DNA of 64,000 nt from DAOTXS01 sp034435055 (GCA_034435055.1 DAOTXS010000097.1:1-64000), one strand, 5' to 3'. Shown: positions 23,511 through 33,311, counted from the stretch's first letter. Notes: generated from the sequence alone by a model not told the origin. Translations and numbers: made by a program.

Positions 23511-24248
23511 ATGCCTGTCAAAGCGCAACTTTTTATCACTTGCCTCGCCGATCAATTCTTCGCCGACGTGTTGAAGCGAATGGTTTTGTTGCTTGAACGA
23601 TTAGGTGTGCAAGTTGAATTTCCGGAAGCGCAAACGTGTTGCGGTCAACCCTTTTTCAACACCGGCTTTCAATCGCAAGCACGCGAGATGGCGAAAAGAT
23701 GGATCGATATTTTCGCGCGCACGGAGGGGTACATCGTTTCGCCGTCCGGTTCGTGCGTCGATATGATTCGCCATCATTACCCCGAACTTTTTTCTGAAGA
23801 GTCGCGTGAGCATCAACAAGCAAAACAACTTGCCGCGCGCACTTTTGAATTCACCCAATTTCTCGTCAACGAATTAAAGATTACCGATGTCGGCGCGGCG
23901 TTTCCGCACAAGGTTACCTATCACGCGAGTTGTCACACGTTGCGTGGACTGGGTGTGCGCGAAGAACCGAAAACACTGTTGCGCAATGTCAAGGGTTTGG
24001 AATTGATTCCACTCAACGATGAAGAAACGTGTTGCGGTTTTGGCGGCGCGTTCAGCGTGATTTATCCGGAAGTGAGTCAGGCGATGATGGACGACAAACT
24101 CAGAAATGTCGAGGCGAGCGGCGCCGAGTTTATCGTCGCGCTCGACCCAGGTTGTTTGATGAACATCGGCGGTGGCTTGGTCAAGCGCAAGTCAAAAATT
24201 AAATCAATGCACCTCATTCAAGTCTTGACGGCAGATTACAAACTGTGA
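23511..24248 (+). CDS. lutA: Lactate utilisation protein A (Fe-S oxidoreductase)
   Basis: 245 residues with two CCG (cysteine-rich) domains: TCCGQPFFNTG (about residue 42) and TCCGFGGAFS (about 178). LutA works with LutB and LutC to oxidise L-lactate to pyruvate. Start ATG 23511 follows AAGGAGC. Ends GTGA-overlapped with lutB. Confidence 0.94.
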   Translation: MPVKAQLFITCLADQFFADVLKRMVLLLERLGVQVEFPEAQTCCGQPFFNTGFQSQAREMAKRWIDIFARTEGYIVSPSGSCVDMIRHHYPELFSEESREHQQAKQLAARTFEFTQFLVNELKITDVGAAFPHKVTYHASCHTLRGLGVREEPKTLLRNVKGLELIPLNDEETCCGFGGAFSVIYPEVSQAMMDDKLRNVEASGAEFIVALDPGCLMNIGGGLVKRKSKIKSMHLIQVLTADYKL

Positions 24249-25648
24249 ATACCGCGATCGATTTCCGCACAAATTCGCAACGCGTTTCGCCGCAGATGAT
24301 TCGCGGTGTGCAAATTGCAACCCGTCGCTTTCTTGACAATCGTGCAAAACTAGTCGAAGAGATCGGCAACTGGGAAGAATTGCGCCAAGCCGCGCACGCA
24401 ATTCGCTTGCACACGCTCGAGCATCTCGATCATTATCTTGAAATGCTGGAGCGCAACATCGTCGCGGCGGGCGGGAATGTTCACTGGGCGCGCGACGGCG
24501 CGGAAGCGAACGCGCTAATGATTTCGATTGCGCGCGAGCGTGGCGTCAAGGCGGCAGTCAAAAGTAAATCGATGGCGTCAGAGGAGATTCATCTCAACGA
24601 TGCGATGCAATCTGCCGGCATCCGCGTGTTGGAAACCGACCTCGGCGAGTACATTATTCAACTTGCCGGTACGGGACCGTCGCACATTATTGTCCCGGCA
24701 TTGCACTTGACGAAGGAAGGCATTGCGCAAATCTTTCGCGACAAACTTGGCGTCGATGCACCGCCCGATCCGGCGCGCCTCACTTTTATCGCGCAGAAAA
24801 AATTGCGTGAAGAATTTCTAAATGCCGAAATGGGAATTTCCGGCGCGAATTTTATGATCGCCGAAACCGGTACGATTGTGTTGGTAACGAACGAAGGCAA
24901 CGGCAGAATGTGTACCACGCAACCGCCGCTCCACGTGGCGATCGCCGGCATCGATAAAGTGATTCCCGATTGGGAAACGCTAACCGTTTTACTCAAACTT
25001 CTCGCGCGCAGTGCGACCGGACAAAAGATTTCAACGTACACTTCGTTCATCACCGGTCCCCGCCGCGCCGAAACTGAAAACGGTCCGCGCGAATTTCATT
25101 TGATTCTGCTCGATAACGGGCGTACCAAAATTCTGCGCGACCCCAAGACGCGCGAGATGCTCAAGTGTATTCGGTGTGGTGCGTGCTTGAACGTGTGCCC
25201 GGTTTATAACAACGTTGGCGGACACGCGTACGGTTTTGCATATTCAGGTCCAATCGGCTCGATTCTTTCACCGCAGATTTTGGGGACGCGCAATGCCGCC
25301 GCGCTCCCGTTCGCATCGACGCTTTGTGGCGCGTGCGCGGATATTTGCCCGGTCAAGATTCCAATTCCGGATATTCTTTTGCATCTGCGTCATCGCGTCG
25401 CGGAAGGTGACGCCGTCGATCAATCGACAACGCCGGCCACGATGCGCGCGATGATGTCGGTTGCTTCAAAATCGCTGAGCGCATCCTGGCTTTATCGTTG
25501 GGGTTCGCAAATGTTACGCATCGTTCAGCTGCCATTTCGCCGCGCGGATTGGTTGCCCAAACTGCCGCCGCCACTCAATCGTTGGACGATGGCGCGACCC
25601 TTCCCGGCGTTCCGGAATGATTTTCGCGGTTGGTGGAGATCACGATGA
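24245..25648 (+). CDS. lutB: Lactate utilisation protein B (Fe-S)
   Basis: 467 residues. N-terminal LUD domain (about 60-290) and two ferredoxin-type clusters, CIRCGACLNVCPVY and CGACADICPVKIP (about 305-375). It is the iron-sulfur electron carrier of the LutABC lactate oxidase. GTG start at 24245 inside the lutA stop; four-base overlap with lutC. Confidence 0.95.
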   Translation: MNTAIDFRTNSQRVSPQMIRGVQIATRRFLDNRAKLVEEIGNWEELRQAAHAIRLHTLEHLDHYLEMLERNIVAAGGNVHWARDGAEANALMISIARERGVKAAVKSKSMASEEIHLNDAMQSAGIRVLETDLGEYIIQLAGTGPSHIIVPALHLTKEGIAQIFRDKLGVDAPPDPARLTFIAQKKLREEFLNAEMGISGANFMIAETGTIVLVTNEGNGRMCTTQPPLHVAIAGIDKVIPDWETLTVLLKLLARSATGQKISTYTSFITGPRRAETENGPREFHLILLDNGRTKILRDPKTREMLKCIRCGACLNVCPVYNNVGGHAYGFAYSGPIGSILSPQILGTRNAAALPFASTLCGACADICPVKIPIPDILLHLRHRVAEGDAVDQSTTPATMRAMMSVASKSLSASWLYRWGSQMLRIVQLPFRRADWLPKLPPPLNRWTMARPFPAFRNDFRGWWRSR

Positions 25649-26283
25649 GCAGCCGCAGTGTGATTCTCGCTGACATTCGCGCATCGCTTGGACGCACACC
25701 ATCGTCGCCGATTGCGCGACGCCCGCCAATTGCGCCGCCGCGCGTTGCGGGAACGCTTGATGCAGAAATCGACAAACTTGTGCGCGAAGTGACCGCGCTC
25801 AATGGCGACGCGCGCCGATTAGCCCAATCGAACGTGAAAAGCGCGTTGCAAAATTTAGTCGAATCCGAATCGATTCACAAAGCGGTCTTGTGGAATACTG
25901 ACCGCTTGAATCAATTGCGGGTTGCAGAAATGTTGCGTGAGGACGGGGTTGAAATTATTCCGCACGATGCGGATAAGCAATCGATGGCGCGAGCCGACCT
26001 GGGAATTACCGAAGCCGATTTTCTTTTGCCGGAAACTGGGACAGTGGGATTGTTTTCGTCGCCGGACAAACCGCGTTCGGTTTCACTTTTGCCGCGGGTT
26101 CATCTTGTCCTTGCGCATCGTAATGCTCTGCGTGCCGATCTGCATCACGTTTTCGCGCAAGCACAATCGGAAAATTATCTTGTGTTCGTAACGGGACCTA
26201 GCCGCACCGCCGACATCGAAATGGTGTTGACGCTTGGTGTGCACGGACCGAAATCATATTGTCTCTGGATCATCGATGACTGA
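25645..26283 (+). CDS. lutC: Lactate utilisation protein C (LUD domain)
   Basis: 212 residues, single LUD domain with DLGITEADFLLPETGTVGLF and GPSRTADIEMVLTLGVHGPK. Third subunit of the lactate oxidation system. ATG 25645 overlaps lutB; GGTGGAGA is the RBS. Overlaps glcF by eight bases (ATGACTGA). Confidence 0.94.
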   Translation: MSSRSVILADIRASLGRTPSSPIARRPPIAPPRVAGTLDAEIDKLVREVTALNGDARRLAQSNVKSALQNLVESESIHKAVLWNTDRLNQLRVAEMLREDGVEIIPHDADKQSMARADLGITEADFLLPETGTVGLFSSPDKPRSVSLLPRVHLVLAHRNALRADLHHVFAQAQSENYLVFVTGPSRTADIEMVLTLGVHGPKSYCLWIIDD

Positions 26284-27574
26284 ACTTCCTCATCCCCCTT
26301 CTGCGATGAATACTCCGCAATTTCGCCACGCGCTCGATCAATGTATTCACTGTGGAATGTGTTTACAAAATTGCCCAACGTATGTTGTGCTAGGCAAAGA
26401 AGCCGATTCGCCGCGCGGGCGGATTCAATTGATGCGCGCGGTGTCGGACGGCCGCATCCCGCTCGACGGTGCATTCCGCGAGCATTTGGATTTGTGTCTG
26501 TCATGTCTCTCGTGTCAGACGGCGTGTCCGTCCGGTGTGCAGTACGGCACGCTCATCGATACGGTGCGCCTCACACTCGCGGAAACGTACACGCCCGGCA
26601 GAGTTGAGCGATTCGTGCGCTGGTTTGGCTTGCAACAATTTATGCCGTACCTGGGTCGCTTGCGTTTCGCCGCAAAATTATTTCGATTGTATCAACTTGT
26701 CGGCTTGCAAAAACTTGTGCGCGTGATCGATCTGTTGCCGAAAAACTTGAAAGCGATGGAAGCGATTTTGCCGCCCCTCCCGGCAAATCATTTCGATTAT
26801 TCGAAACCTGCGCCGGCAATTGGTGAAAAACGTGGCACGGTGGCGTTCTTCTACGGTTGTTTGCAAGATGCGTTTCTGGGCGATGTGAACAAGGCGACGA
26901 TTCGTGTTCTACAACGCAATGGTTTTGAGGTTCATTTTCCGCAGTCCCAGACGTGTTGCGGCGCGGCGCACGAACACACCGGCGATGCGAATGGCGCGCG
27001 TGTGTTGGCGCGAAAAAATATCGACGCGTTTGCGGCGGGCAAGTACGATGCGATCATCAACAATGCCGGCGGTTGCGGCGCGATGCTCAAAGAGTACGCG
27101 CATCTGCTCGCCGATGACCCGGCGTGCGCCGAAAAAGCACAACGATTCGTCAATCAGATTCAGGACATTAGCGAATTCCTGGCAACGCGCTTGACACGCG
27201 CGCCGCGCGGTCGCATAAATGCGCGCGTAACATATTCCGATTCGTGTCATTTGCGCAACAAGCAAAGAGTGGTCAAACAACCGCGCGAGTTGCTCCGGCA
27301 AATTCCCGGCGTCGAGGTGATCGAAATGCAGTCGCCCGACCGGTGTTGCGGAAGCGCGGGGGTGTACAATCTGATGCAAGTCGATGCCGCGAATGAGATT
27401 CTGGATTTGCGGATGCAAGACATCGCCGCGACGAACGCCGACATCATCGTAACGACGAATACCGGCTGTCACTTGCAGTTGATTTATGGTGTGCGTAAAG
27501 CAAAGTTGAATGCGCGCGTGGTGCATTTAGTGGAATTGTTGGACGAATCGTATGAGAAAGAACGTGATGCGTGA
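26276..27574 (+). CDS. glcF: Glycolate oxidase iron-sulfur subunit
   Basis: 432 residues. Two 4Fe-4S clusters at the N-terminus (CIHCGMCLQNCPTY, CLSCLSCQTACPSG) and two CCG domains (CCGAAHEHTG near residue 224, CCGSAGVYNL near 358). It takes electrons from the flavin subunits of glycolate/D-lactate oxidase. Start ATG 26276 overlaps lutC. Confidence 0.94.
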   Translation: MTELPHPPSAMNTPQFRHALDQCIHCGMCLQNCPTYVVLGKEADSPRGRIQLMRAVSDGRIPLDGAFREHLDLCLSCLSCQTACPSGVQYGTLIDTVRLTLAETYTPGRVERFVRWFGLQQFMPYLGRLRFAAKLFRLYQLVGLQKLVRVIDLLPKNLKAMEAILPPLPANHFDYSKPAPAIGEKRGTVAFFYGCLQDAFLGDVNKATIRVLQRNGFEVHFPQSQTCCGAAHEHTGDANGARVLARKNIDAFAAGKYDAIINNAGGCGAMLKEYAHLLADDPACAEKAQRFVNQIQDISEFLATRLTRAPRGRINARVTYSDSCHLRNKQRVVKQPRELLRQIPGVEVIEMQSPDRCCGSAGVYNLMQVDAANEILDLRMQDIAATNADIIVTTNTGCHLQLIYGVRKAKLNARVVHLVELLDESYEKERDA

Positions 27575-27625
27575 TCCGTGAAGCGTGAGTGTTCACGCAT
27601 CATGTGTTACGAATCACGATGGAGT
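27562..27625 (+). repeat. 'cgtgatgcgtga' word hairpin, glcF-glcDE spacer
   Basis: gtgatgcgtgatccgtgaagc... is followed by ttcacgcatcatgtgttacgaatcacg, an imperfect inverted repeat. The left arm overlaps the glcF stop codon. A half copy of the same word lies at 51455-51480. Confidence 0.7.
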
Positions 27626-27629
27626 TCTG

Positions 27630-30176
27630 ATGCTCACTCAAGATACTTTGAAATCGCTGAATCAAATTATCGACAAACGCCAACTCATCACCGATCCCGC
27701 CGAGATGCTCGTGTACGAAATGGACGCCGCGTTCGAACGCGGGAAACCGGACGCGGTGGTGTTTCCGAAATCGGCGGAAGAAATTGCTCGCCTGGTCCGT
27801 TGGGCGGCGGAGCGAAACATTCCGCTTGTCGCGCGCGGCGCGGGGACTGGATTATCCGGCGGCGCGGTTGCAGAAAAAGGCGGCATCATTGTCGAGTTCT
27901 CGAATTTCAATCGCGTATTGGAATTTGATACCGTCGGACGAAGCGTCGTTTGTGAAGTGGGGGTCGTCAATCAATCACTCGATACGTTGGTCAAAACCAA
28001 AGGGTTGTACTTTCCACCCGACCCGGCATCCGGTCGTTCATCGACGATTGGCGGTAACGTCGCCGAAAATGCCGGCGGTCCACACTGCTTCAAGTACGGC
28101 GTTACATCGAACTATGTGACCGGCTTGCAAGTAGTGTTGGCGGACGGACGTATCGTGCAATTGGGCGGACGCGCATTCGATTATCCCGAGTACGATTTGA
28201 CCGGCTTGATGACGGGCAGCGAAGGCACGCTCGGTCTCGTTACGAAAATGTACGCACGCTTGATTCGCAATCCGCTTGGTGTCAAAACGATGATGGCGGC
28301 GTTCGATTCGGTGGAAGCGGCGGGTCGCGCGGTGTCGGCGGTCATCGCGGCGGGTTTGATTCCCGCGACGATGGAAATGATCGATCAGGAAATTATGCGC
28401 ATCGTCGAAGATTTTCTGCACATCGGTTTGCCGGTTCATGCCGGCGCAATGCTAATCGTCGAAGTCGACGGGTATCACGCGAGTCTCGATGCGCAGATGA
28501 ATGAAGTGGTCGATGTGTTGAAACAAAATGGCGCGCGCGAGATGCGCGTTGCGCAAACAACGGAAGAGCGCGATCAAATTTGGTACGGTCGCAAAAGCGC
28601 GGCAGGCGCGTTTGCGCGCATCGCCCCCGAACGCTTTATGGTCGATTGCACCGTGCCGCGCAGTCAGATTGCGAAAATGTTGCGTGCAGCAAATGAAATT
28701 TGCCAGCGGCTCGATTTACGTGTGGGCTATATTTTTCACGCCGGCGACGGCAACTTGCATCCGAACATTCCGTACTTTCCGGAAAATCGTGTCCAAGTGG
28801 AACACGGTTGGCAAGCGTGCGAAGAAATGTTGCGCGTCGCGGTTGCGCTCGGCGGGAGCATCACCGGTGAACACGGCGTTGGAAGTGAAAAACGTCAAGC
28901 GATGGCGTTTATGTGCGACGGCGCGGAACTCTCGGCGATGCAAGAGGTCAAAGAGATTTTTGACCCTCACCATTTATTGAATCCCGGCAAAATTTTTCCC
29001 AGCGAGATGCCGGAGGTTCACCGAGTTGCGCCGCTGGTCAATGTTCCAAACGATTTGTTCACGCCGGAATCGGCGGAGGAAGCTGCCGCCGGTCTTGCCG
29101 CATTGGCGTTGGCGAAGAAACGCGTGTCGATCAATTCTAAACGCGATGGTGCAATCACGTTATCGACGCGCGCGTTGAACCGCGTTATCAAATACGCGCC
29201 CGATGATTTGTATATTACCGTTGGTGCCGGAATGACGCTCGACGAGATTCAAGATTTTCTCGCAAAAGATGGCTGGCGTGTGCCGCTCGCCTCGCCGTGG
29301 CGCGAGATGACGATTGGTGGAATTATCGCGACGAATTTGAATTCGCCGCAACGAATGCGTTACGGTTCGGTGCGCGATGTGATGTTGTGCGCGAATGTTG
29401 CGCTGACCGATGGACGCTTGTTGCGCGCCGGGCGCGTCGTCGTTAAAAATGTTGCCGGTTATGATTTGCCCAAAGCGTTCGTCGGTTCGTACGGCACGCT
29501 GGGTTTGTTGACCGACGTTACTTTGAAAATCGTTCCAAAACCGCGCGCACAAAAAACGTTGCTTGTGCCAATCGACCATTGGCAAACCGGGCTTGCGCTC
29601 GGCAGTCGATTGCTTCAAGTTGCCTTCACCGCGTCGGCGATTGTGTTGGCAAAAAATGTTGCGGTCGATGGTGTACCAAGTCCGTTCGTGCTCGCGTACA
29701 CCGCCGAAGGATTTCCGCAGGATGTCGAAACGGAATTGGCACAAGCGCGCGATGTGTTGCGAGACGTGCGAGTGATCCAAGTGACATCGCTAACCGGCGT
29801 TGATGTGTGGCTCGATCTAATTCGCAGTGCCGCGCCGACATCGATGGTCGTGCGCGCCGGCGTCGCACCGAAAGATGTTGCCAGTTTCGTGTCGATGCAA
29901 TCGACTGTCTTGGAGCGCGGCGCGTTTCTCGTCGATTTTGCAAGCGGCTTGACGTACGCGGTTGCATCGACCAACGATGTAAAAACCTGGGTCGATGCAT
30001 TGCGCCAATCTGCGCTGGCGTTGGGTGGTTATGCAATCGTGATGCAAATGCCGGCGGAATCGCGCGGCGCAATCGATCCGTGGGGCTATCGCCCGGACGC
30101 CATCGACTTGATGCAAAAGTTGAAAGCGAAATGGGATGCGGCAGGAATTTTGAGCGCGGGTGAGTTTTTGGTGTGA
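27630..30176 (+). CDS. GlcD-GlcE fusion: FAD-linked glycolate/D-lactate oxidase
   Basis: 848 residues. The first half (about 1-470) is GlcD: PCMH FAD fold with VARGAGTGLSGGAV, PPDPASGRSSTIGGNVAENA, and the C-terminal signature GEHGVGSEKR. The second half (about 500-848) is GlcE, another FAD-type domain with VVVKNVAGYDLPKAFVGSYG. These are usually separate genes; here they are one polypeptide with no stop between. It follows glcF and the lut genes, so it likely oxidises 2-hydroxy acids (glycolate or D-lactate). ATG 27630 follows GGAG. Confidence 0.93.
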   Translation: MLTQDTLKSLNQIIDKRQLITDPAEMLVYEMDAAFERGKPDAVVFPKSAEEIARLVRWAAERNIPLVARGAGTGLSGGAVAEKGGIIVEFSNFNRVLEFDTVGRSVVCEVGVVNQSLDTLVKTKGLYFPPDPASGRSSTIGGNVAENAGGPHCFKYGVTSNYVTGLQVVLADGRIVQLGGRAFDYPEYDLTGLMTGSEGTLGLVTKMYARLIRNPLGVKTMMAAFDSVEAAGRAVSAVIAAGLIPATMEMIDQEIMRIVEDFLHIGLPVHAGAMLIVEVDGYHASLDAQMNEVVDVLKQNGAREMRVAQTTEERDQIWYGRKSAAGAFARIAPERFMVDCTVPRSQIAKMLRAANEICQRLDLRVGYIFHAGDGNLHPNIPYFPENRVQVEHGWQACEEMLRVAVALGGSITGEHGVGSEKRQAMAFMCDGAELSAMQEVKEIFDPHHLLNPGKIFPSEMPEVHRVAPLVNVPNDLFTPESAEEAAAGLAALALAKKRVSINSKRDGAITLSTRALNRVIKYAPDDLYITVGAGMTLDEIQDFLAKDGWRVPLASPWREMTIGGIIATNLNSPQRMRYGSVRDVMLCANVALTDGRLLRAGRVVVKNVAGYDLPKAFVGSYGTLGLLTDVTLKIVPKPRAQKTLLVPIDHWQTGLALGSRLLQVAFTASAIVLAKNVAVDGVPSPFVLAYTAEGFPQDVETELAQARDVLRDVRVIQVTSLTGVDVWLDLIRSAAPTSMVVRAGVAPKDVASFVSMQSTVLERGAFLVDFASGLTYAVASTNDVKTWVDALRQSALALGGYAIVMQMPAESRGAIDPWGYRPDAIDLMQKLKAKWDAAGILSAGEFLV

Positions 30177-30183
30177 GGTGAAG

Positions 30184-31512
30184 ATGGACCTTTTCGATTA
30201 TCGCCGCCAGGAGTTGAGCAAAACCGAAGCCCCGCTTGCCGCGCGAATGCGCCCGCGCACCCTCGCCGAATTTGTAGGGCAGGAACACATCGTGGGGCAG
30301 GGTAAGTTGTTGCGCCGCGCGATTGAGACCGATAAACTTTTTTCATCGATTATTTTGTGGGGACCACCCGGCACCGGCAAAACGACACTTGCGATGATTA
30401 TTGCCAACACGACGAAATCACATTTCGAAACGATCAGCGCGGTAACCGCTGGCGTCGCCGATATTCGCCGATTGATTGGAGAGGCGAAAGAGCGGCGCGG
30501 GATGCACGGCACGCGCACGATTGTTTTGGTCGATGAGATTCATCGTTTCAACAAAGCGCAACAAGATGCGCTCTTGCCGCACGTTGAAGACGGCACGATT
30601 ATTTTGATCGGTGCGACGACGGAAAATCCGTACTTTGAAGTGATCTCCGCGCTCGTCTCGCGCTCGCGCGTGTTTCAGTTGCGCCCGCTCGACGATGATC
30701 AGGTTGCGAATCTGATTCGCCGCGCGCTTGCAGACACAGAACGCGGTTACGGCAATCACAGAATCGAAATTAGCGACGCCGCGCTCGCGCATCTCGTTGA
30801 TGTTGCCGGCGGTGACGCGCGTTCCGCGCTCAACGCACTTGAACTCGCCGTCGAATCGACGCCACCGGGTGAAGATGGAATTGTGCATATCGATTTGACT
30901 GTCGCCGAAGAAGCGATTCAGCGGCGCGCGATTCGGTACGACCGCGCCGGCGATGAGCATTATGACACGATCAGCGCGTTCATCAAATCGGTGCGCGGGT
31001 CGGATCCCGACGCCGCGCTGTACTGGCTTGCGCGGATGATTTACGCCGGTGAAGATCCAAAGTTTATTATGCGTCGTCTGCTTGTGCTCGCATCGGAAGA
31101 TATCGGGCTCGCCGACCCGGCGGGCATCATCGTTGCGTCATCGTGTGCGCGCGCGTTAGAATGGTGCGGTTTGCCGGAGGCGCAATATCATTTAGCGGAA
31201 GCGACGTTGTATTTGGCAACCGCACCCAAGAGCAATTCGTGTGGCGCGTACTTCAAAGCATTGGCAGAGGTTGAAGCCGAAGGCAAGATCGAGGTGCCGA
31301 ATCATTTGAAAGATGCCACGCGCGATGGCAAGGCGTTGGGGCACGGCAAAGATTATAAATACCCGCACGAGTTTCCCGGGCATTGGATCGAACAGCAATA
31401 TTTGCCAGAGCGCTTGCGTGACAAACGTTTTTACGAACCGAGCGATCAGGGACGCGAAAAGGAAATTGCCGCGCGATTAAGGAAATGGCGCGGCGAAAAG
31501 GAGGAAAAGTGA
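30184..31512 (+). CDS. rarA: Replication-associated recombination protein A (MgsA/RarA)
   Basis: 442 residues. AAA+ ATPase acting at stalled replication forks. Walker A GPPGTGKTT (60-68), Walker B LVDEIHRF (about 115-122), sensor region ATTENPYFEV, C-terminal MgsA tetramerisation part (YKYPHEFPGHW). Begins 7 bases after the glcDE stop; RBS GAGGTGA overlaps that stop. Confidence 0.95.
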   Translation: MDLFDYRRQELSKTEAPLAARMRPRTLAEFVGQEHIVGQGKLLRRAIETDKLFSSIILWGPPGTGKTTLAMIIANTTKSHFETISAVTAGVADIRRLIGEAKERRGMHGTRTIVLVDEIHRFNKAQQDALLPHVEDGTIILIGATTENPYFEVISALVSRSRVFQLRPLDDDQVANLIRRALADTERGYGNHRIEISDAALAHLVDVAGGDARSALNALELAVESTPPGEDGIVHIDLTVAEEAIQRRAIRYDRAGDEHYDTISAFIKSVRGSDPDAALYWLARMIYAGEDPKFIMRRLLVLASEDIGLADPAGIIVASSCARALEWCGLPEAQYHLAEATLYLATAPKSNSCGAYFKALAEVEAEGKIEVPNHLKDATRDGKALGHGKDYKYPHEFPGHWIEQQYLPERLRDKRFYEPSDQGREKEIAARLRKWRGEKEEK

Positions 31513-31667
31513 AAATCAAAATCAGCACGCATAAACCCAATTCGATGCTGTGGCTAATCGCATTGCTCTTGTTCCTCTATGCGTTATTGCCGCTTGCTCT
31601 GCCGTACCAATTTGTTGCGTTGTTACTCTCTGCAGGATTGTTATTGCTGGGGACGACGATAATCTAG
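31509..31667 (+). CDS. Small two-helix membrane peptide coupled to rarA
   Basis: 52 residues from GTG 31509, which overlaps the rarA TGA. GGAGGAA (31500-31506) is a strong RBS within the end of rarA. The peptide has a basic head and a hydrophobic body (about residues 13-50) that could form two membrane segments. No family is recognised. Position and RBS favour a real gene, but no other evidence exists. Confidence 0.55.
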   Translation: MKIKISTHKPNSMLWLIALLLFLYALLPLALPYQFVALLLSAGLLLLGTTII

Positions 31668-31678
31668 CGATGGCGTTT

Positions 31679-31707
31679 TTGACAAAATCGTGCTGATGTG
31701 CTAGATT
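31679..31707 (+). promoter_or_regulatory. Promoter of the methionine operon
   Basis: TTGACA (31679-31684), 17-base spacer, TAGATT (31702-31707). It sits directly upstream of the SAM-I riboswitch. Confidence 0.65.
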
Positions 31708-31732
31708 CTGCGCCAACAATCGAATAGCGAAA

Positions 31733-31840
31733 CTCATCCAGAGAGGTGGAGGGAACGGCCCTATGAAACCTCGACAACCGGTCTAGTCGCCAGCGACTAA
31801 CGCGGTGCCAATTCCGACAGAAACAATTCTGGAAGATGAG
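31733..31840 (+). promoter_or_regulatory. SAM-I (S-box) riboswitch
   Basis: It has the full conserved core: CTCATCCAGAGAGGTGGAGG, AACGGCCCTATGAAACC, CGACAACC, GGTGCCAATTCC and the closing GAAGATGAG. P1 pairs CTCATC (31733-31738) with GATGAG (31835-31840). It binds S-adenosylmethionine and controls the met genes through the terminator at 31864. Confidence 0.96.
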
Positions 31841-31863
31841 CGAAGATCAATCGATGATGCTTG

Positions 31864-31903
31864 TCTGCCTCTTCTTTTCCAGAAGAGGCAGATTTTTTAT
31901 TTT
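31864..31903 (+). terminator. Riboswitch-controlled intrinsic terminator
   Basis: Stem TCTGCCTCTTC (31864-31874) / GAAGAGGCAGA (31882-31892), then TTTTTTATTTT. It ends about 12 bases before metY, so SAM binding should stop transcription before translation. Confidence 0.93.
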
Positions 31904-31915
31904 CAAGGAGGAAAA

Positions 31916-33208
31916 ATGTTCACTGATCAATCTACGCGTGCATACGGTTTTACAACCCGGCAACTGCACGCCGGGCAATCAGCCGATCCCACCACCGGTT
32001 CGCGTGCGGTACCGATTTACCAAACGTCGTCGTACGTCTTTCGCGATACCGATCACGCCGCGCGATTATTTGCTCTGGAAGAAGCGGGCAACATTTACAC
32101 GCGCATTATGAATCCGACGAATGATGTGTTGGAGCAACGCGTTGCGAATTTGGAAGGTGGCATGGGCGCGCTCGCAGCAAGTTCCGGGCATGCCGCGCAA
32201 ACGATGGCGATTCTTGCGCTGTGCGGCGCGGGCGATCACATCGTTTCCGCATCGACGTTGTACGGCGGGACGTACAATCAATTCAATTATACGTTTCCCC
32301 GACTCGGCATCGACGTTACGTTTGTCGATCCCGCCGACCCGGAAAATTTTCGTCGCGCGATTCGTGACAATACGAAAATCCTGTACGGCGAAACGCTCGG
32401 CAATCCGCGCATTAATGTTTTCCCGTTTGATGAAGTTGCCGCCATCGCGCGCGAGCACCGCATCCCGTTGATGATCGACAACACTTTTGCCACACCATAC
32501 TTGTGCCGACCATTTGAATGGGGCGCGCATATCGTTGTGCATTCGACGACGAAGTTTATTGGCGGGCACGGCACGAGCATCGGCGGCATCATTGTCGATG
32601 GCGGTAATTTTGATTGGACAAGCGGTCGATTCAAAAATTTCACCGAGCCAGACCCAAGTTATCACGGTCTTGCGTACGCGACACTTGGCGCGTCGGCATT
32701 TATCTTGAAAACGCGCGTACAAATTCTGCGCGACATCGGCGCGTGCCAAACGCCGTTCAATGCATGGTTGTTCCTTCAAGGACTCGAAACGCTGAGTCTG
32801 CGGATGGAACGTCACGTGAGTAACGCGCAACATGTCGCCGAATTTTTGGAACGGCATCCGAAAGTAAATTGGGTCACGTATCCCGGCTTGGCGAATCATC
32901 CCGATTGCGCGCGCGCGAAAAAATATCTGCCCCAAGGTGCGGGCGCGATTCTTGGCTTTGGGATCAAAGGCGGCTTAGATGCCGGACGCCGCTTTATTGA
33001 TAATCTAAAACTTTTCAGTCACCTTGCCAATGTTGGCGATGCAAAAAGTTTGGCAATTCATCCGGCAAGCACGACACACAGTCAGCTTTCTGCCGATGAA
33101 CAAGCAACTGCTGGAGTCACGCCTGATTTTGTCAGACTAAGTGTTGGACTGGAAGATATCGATGATATTTTGTGGGATTTGGATCAGGCGTTGCAGAAAG
33201 CGTACTAG
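31916..33208 (+). CDS. metY: O-acetylhomoserine sulfhydrylase
   Basis: 430 residues. Cys/Met metabolism PLP enzyme, making homocysteine from O-acetylhomoserine and sulfide. PLP lysine is K213 in VHSTTKFIGGHG; the long C-terminal arm LKLFSHLANVGDAKSLAIHP fits MetY rather than cystathionine synthase. ATG 31916 follows AAGGAGG. Under SAM-I riboswitch control with metX. Confidence 0.94.
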   Translation: MFTDQSTRAYGFTTRQLHAGQSADPTTGSRAVPIYQTSSYVFRDTDHAARLFALEEAGNIYTRIMNPTNDVLEQRVANLEGGMGALAASSGHAAQTMAILALCGAGDHIVSASTLYGGTYNQFNYTFPRLGIDVTFVDPADPENFRRAIRDNTKILYGETLGNPRINVFPFDEVAAIAREHRIPLMIDNTFATPYLCRPFEWGAHIVVHSTTKFIGGHGTSIGGIIVDGGNFDWTSGRFKNFTEPDPSYHGLAYATLGASAFILKTRVQILRDIGACQTPFNAWLFLQGLETLSLRMERHVSNAQHVAEFLERHPKVNWVTYPGLANHPDCARAKKYLPQGAGAILGFGIKGGLDAGRRFIDNLKLFSHLANVGDAKSLAIHPASTTHSQLSADEQATAGVTPDFVRLSVGLEDIDDILWDLDQALQKAY

Positions 33209-33211
33209 GAT

Positions 33212-33293
33212 TGTCATTGCGCGGAGCGAAGCCGCGAAGCGTCCGAGTAACTTAGGGATTGCTTTGTCGCAAACGGTGCGCCTCGCAATGACA
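33212..33293 (+). repeat. 'GTCATTGCG' inverted repeat, metY-metX spacer
   Basis: TGTCATTGCG (33212-33221) and CGCAATGACA (33284-33293) are exact inverse complements; the interior carries gcgaagccgcgaagc and gattgctt, the usual inner words of this widespread repeat type. Two further copies are at 42752 and 53096. Confidence 0.8.
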
Positions 33294-33311
33294 GAACCGA
33301 ATGGAGGCGCA

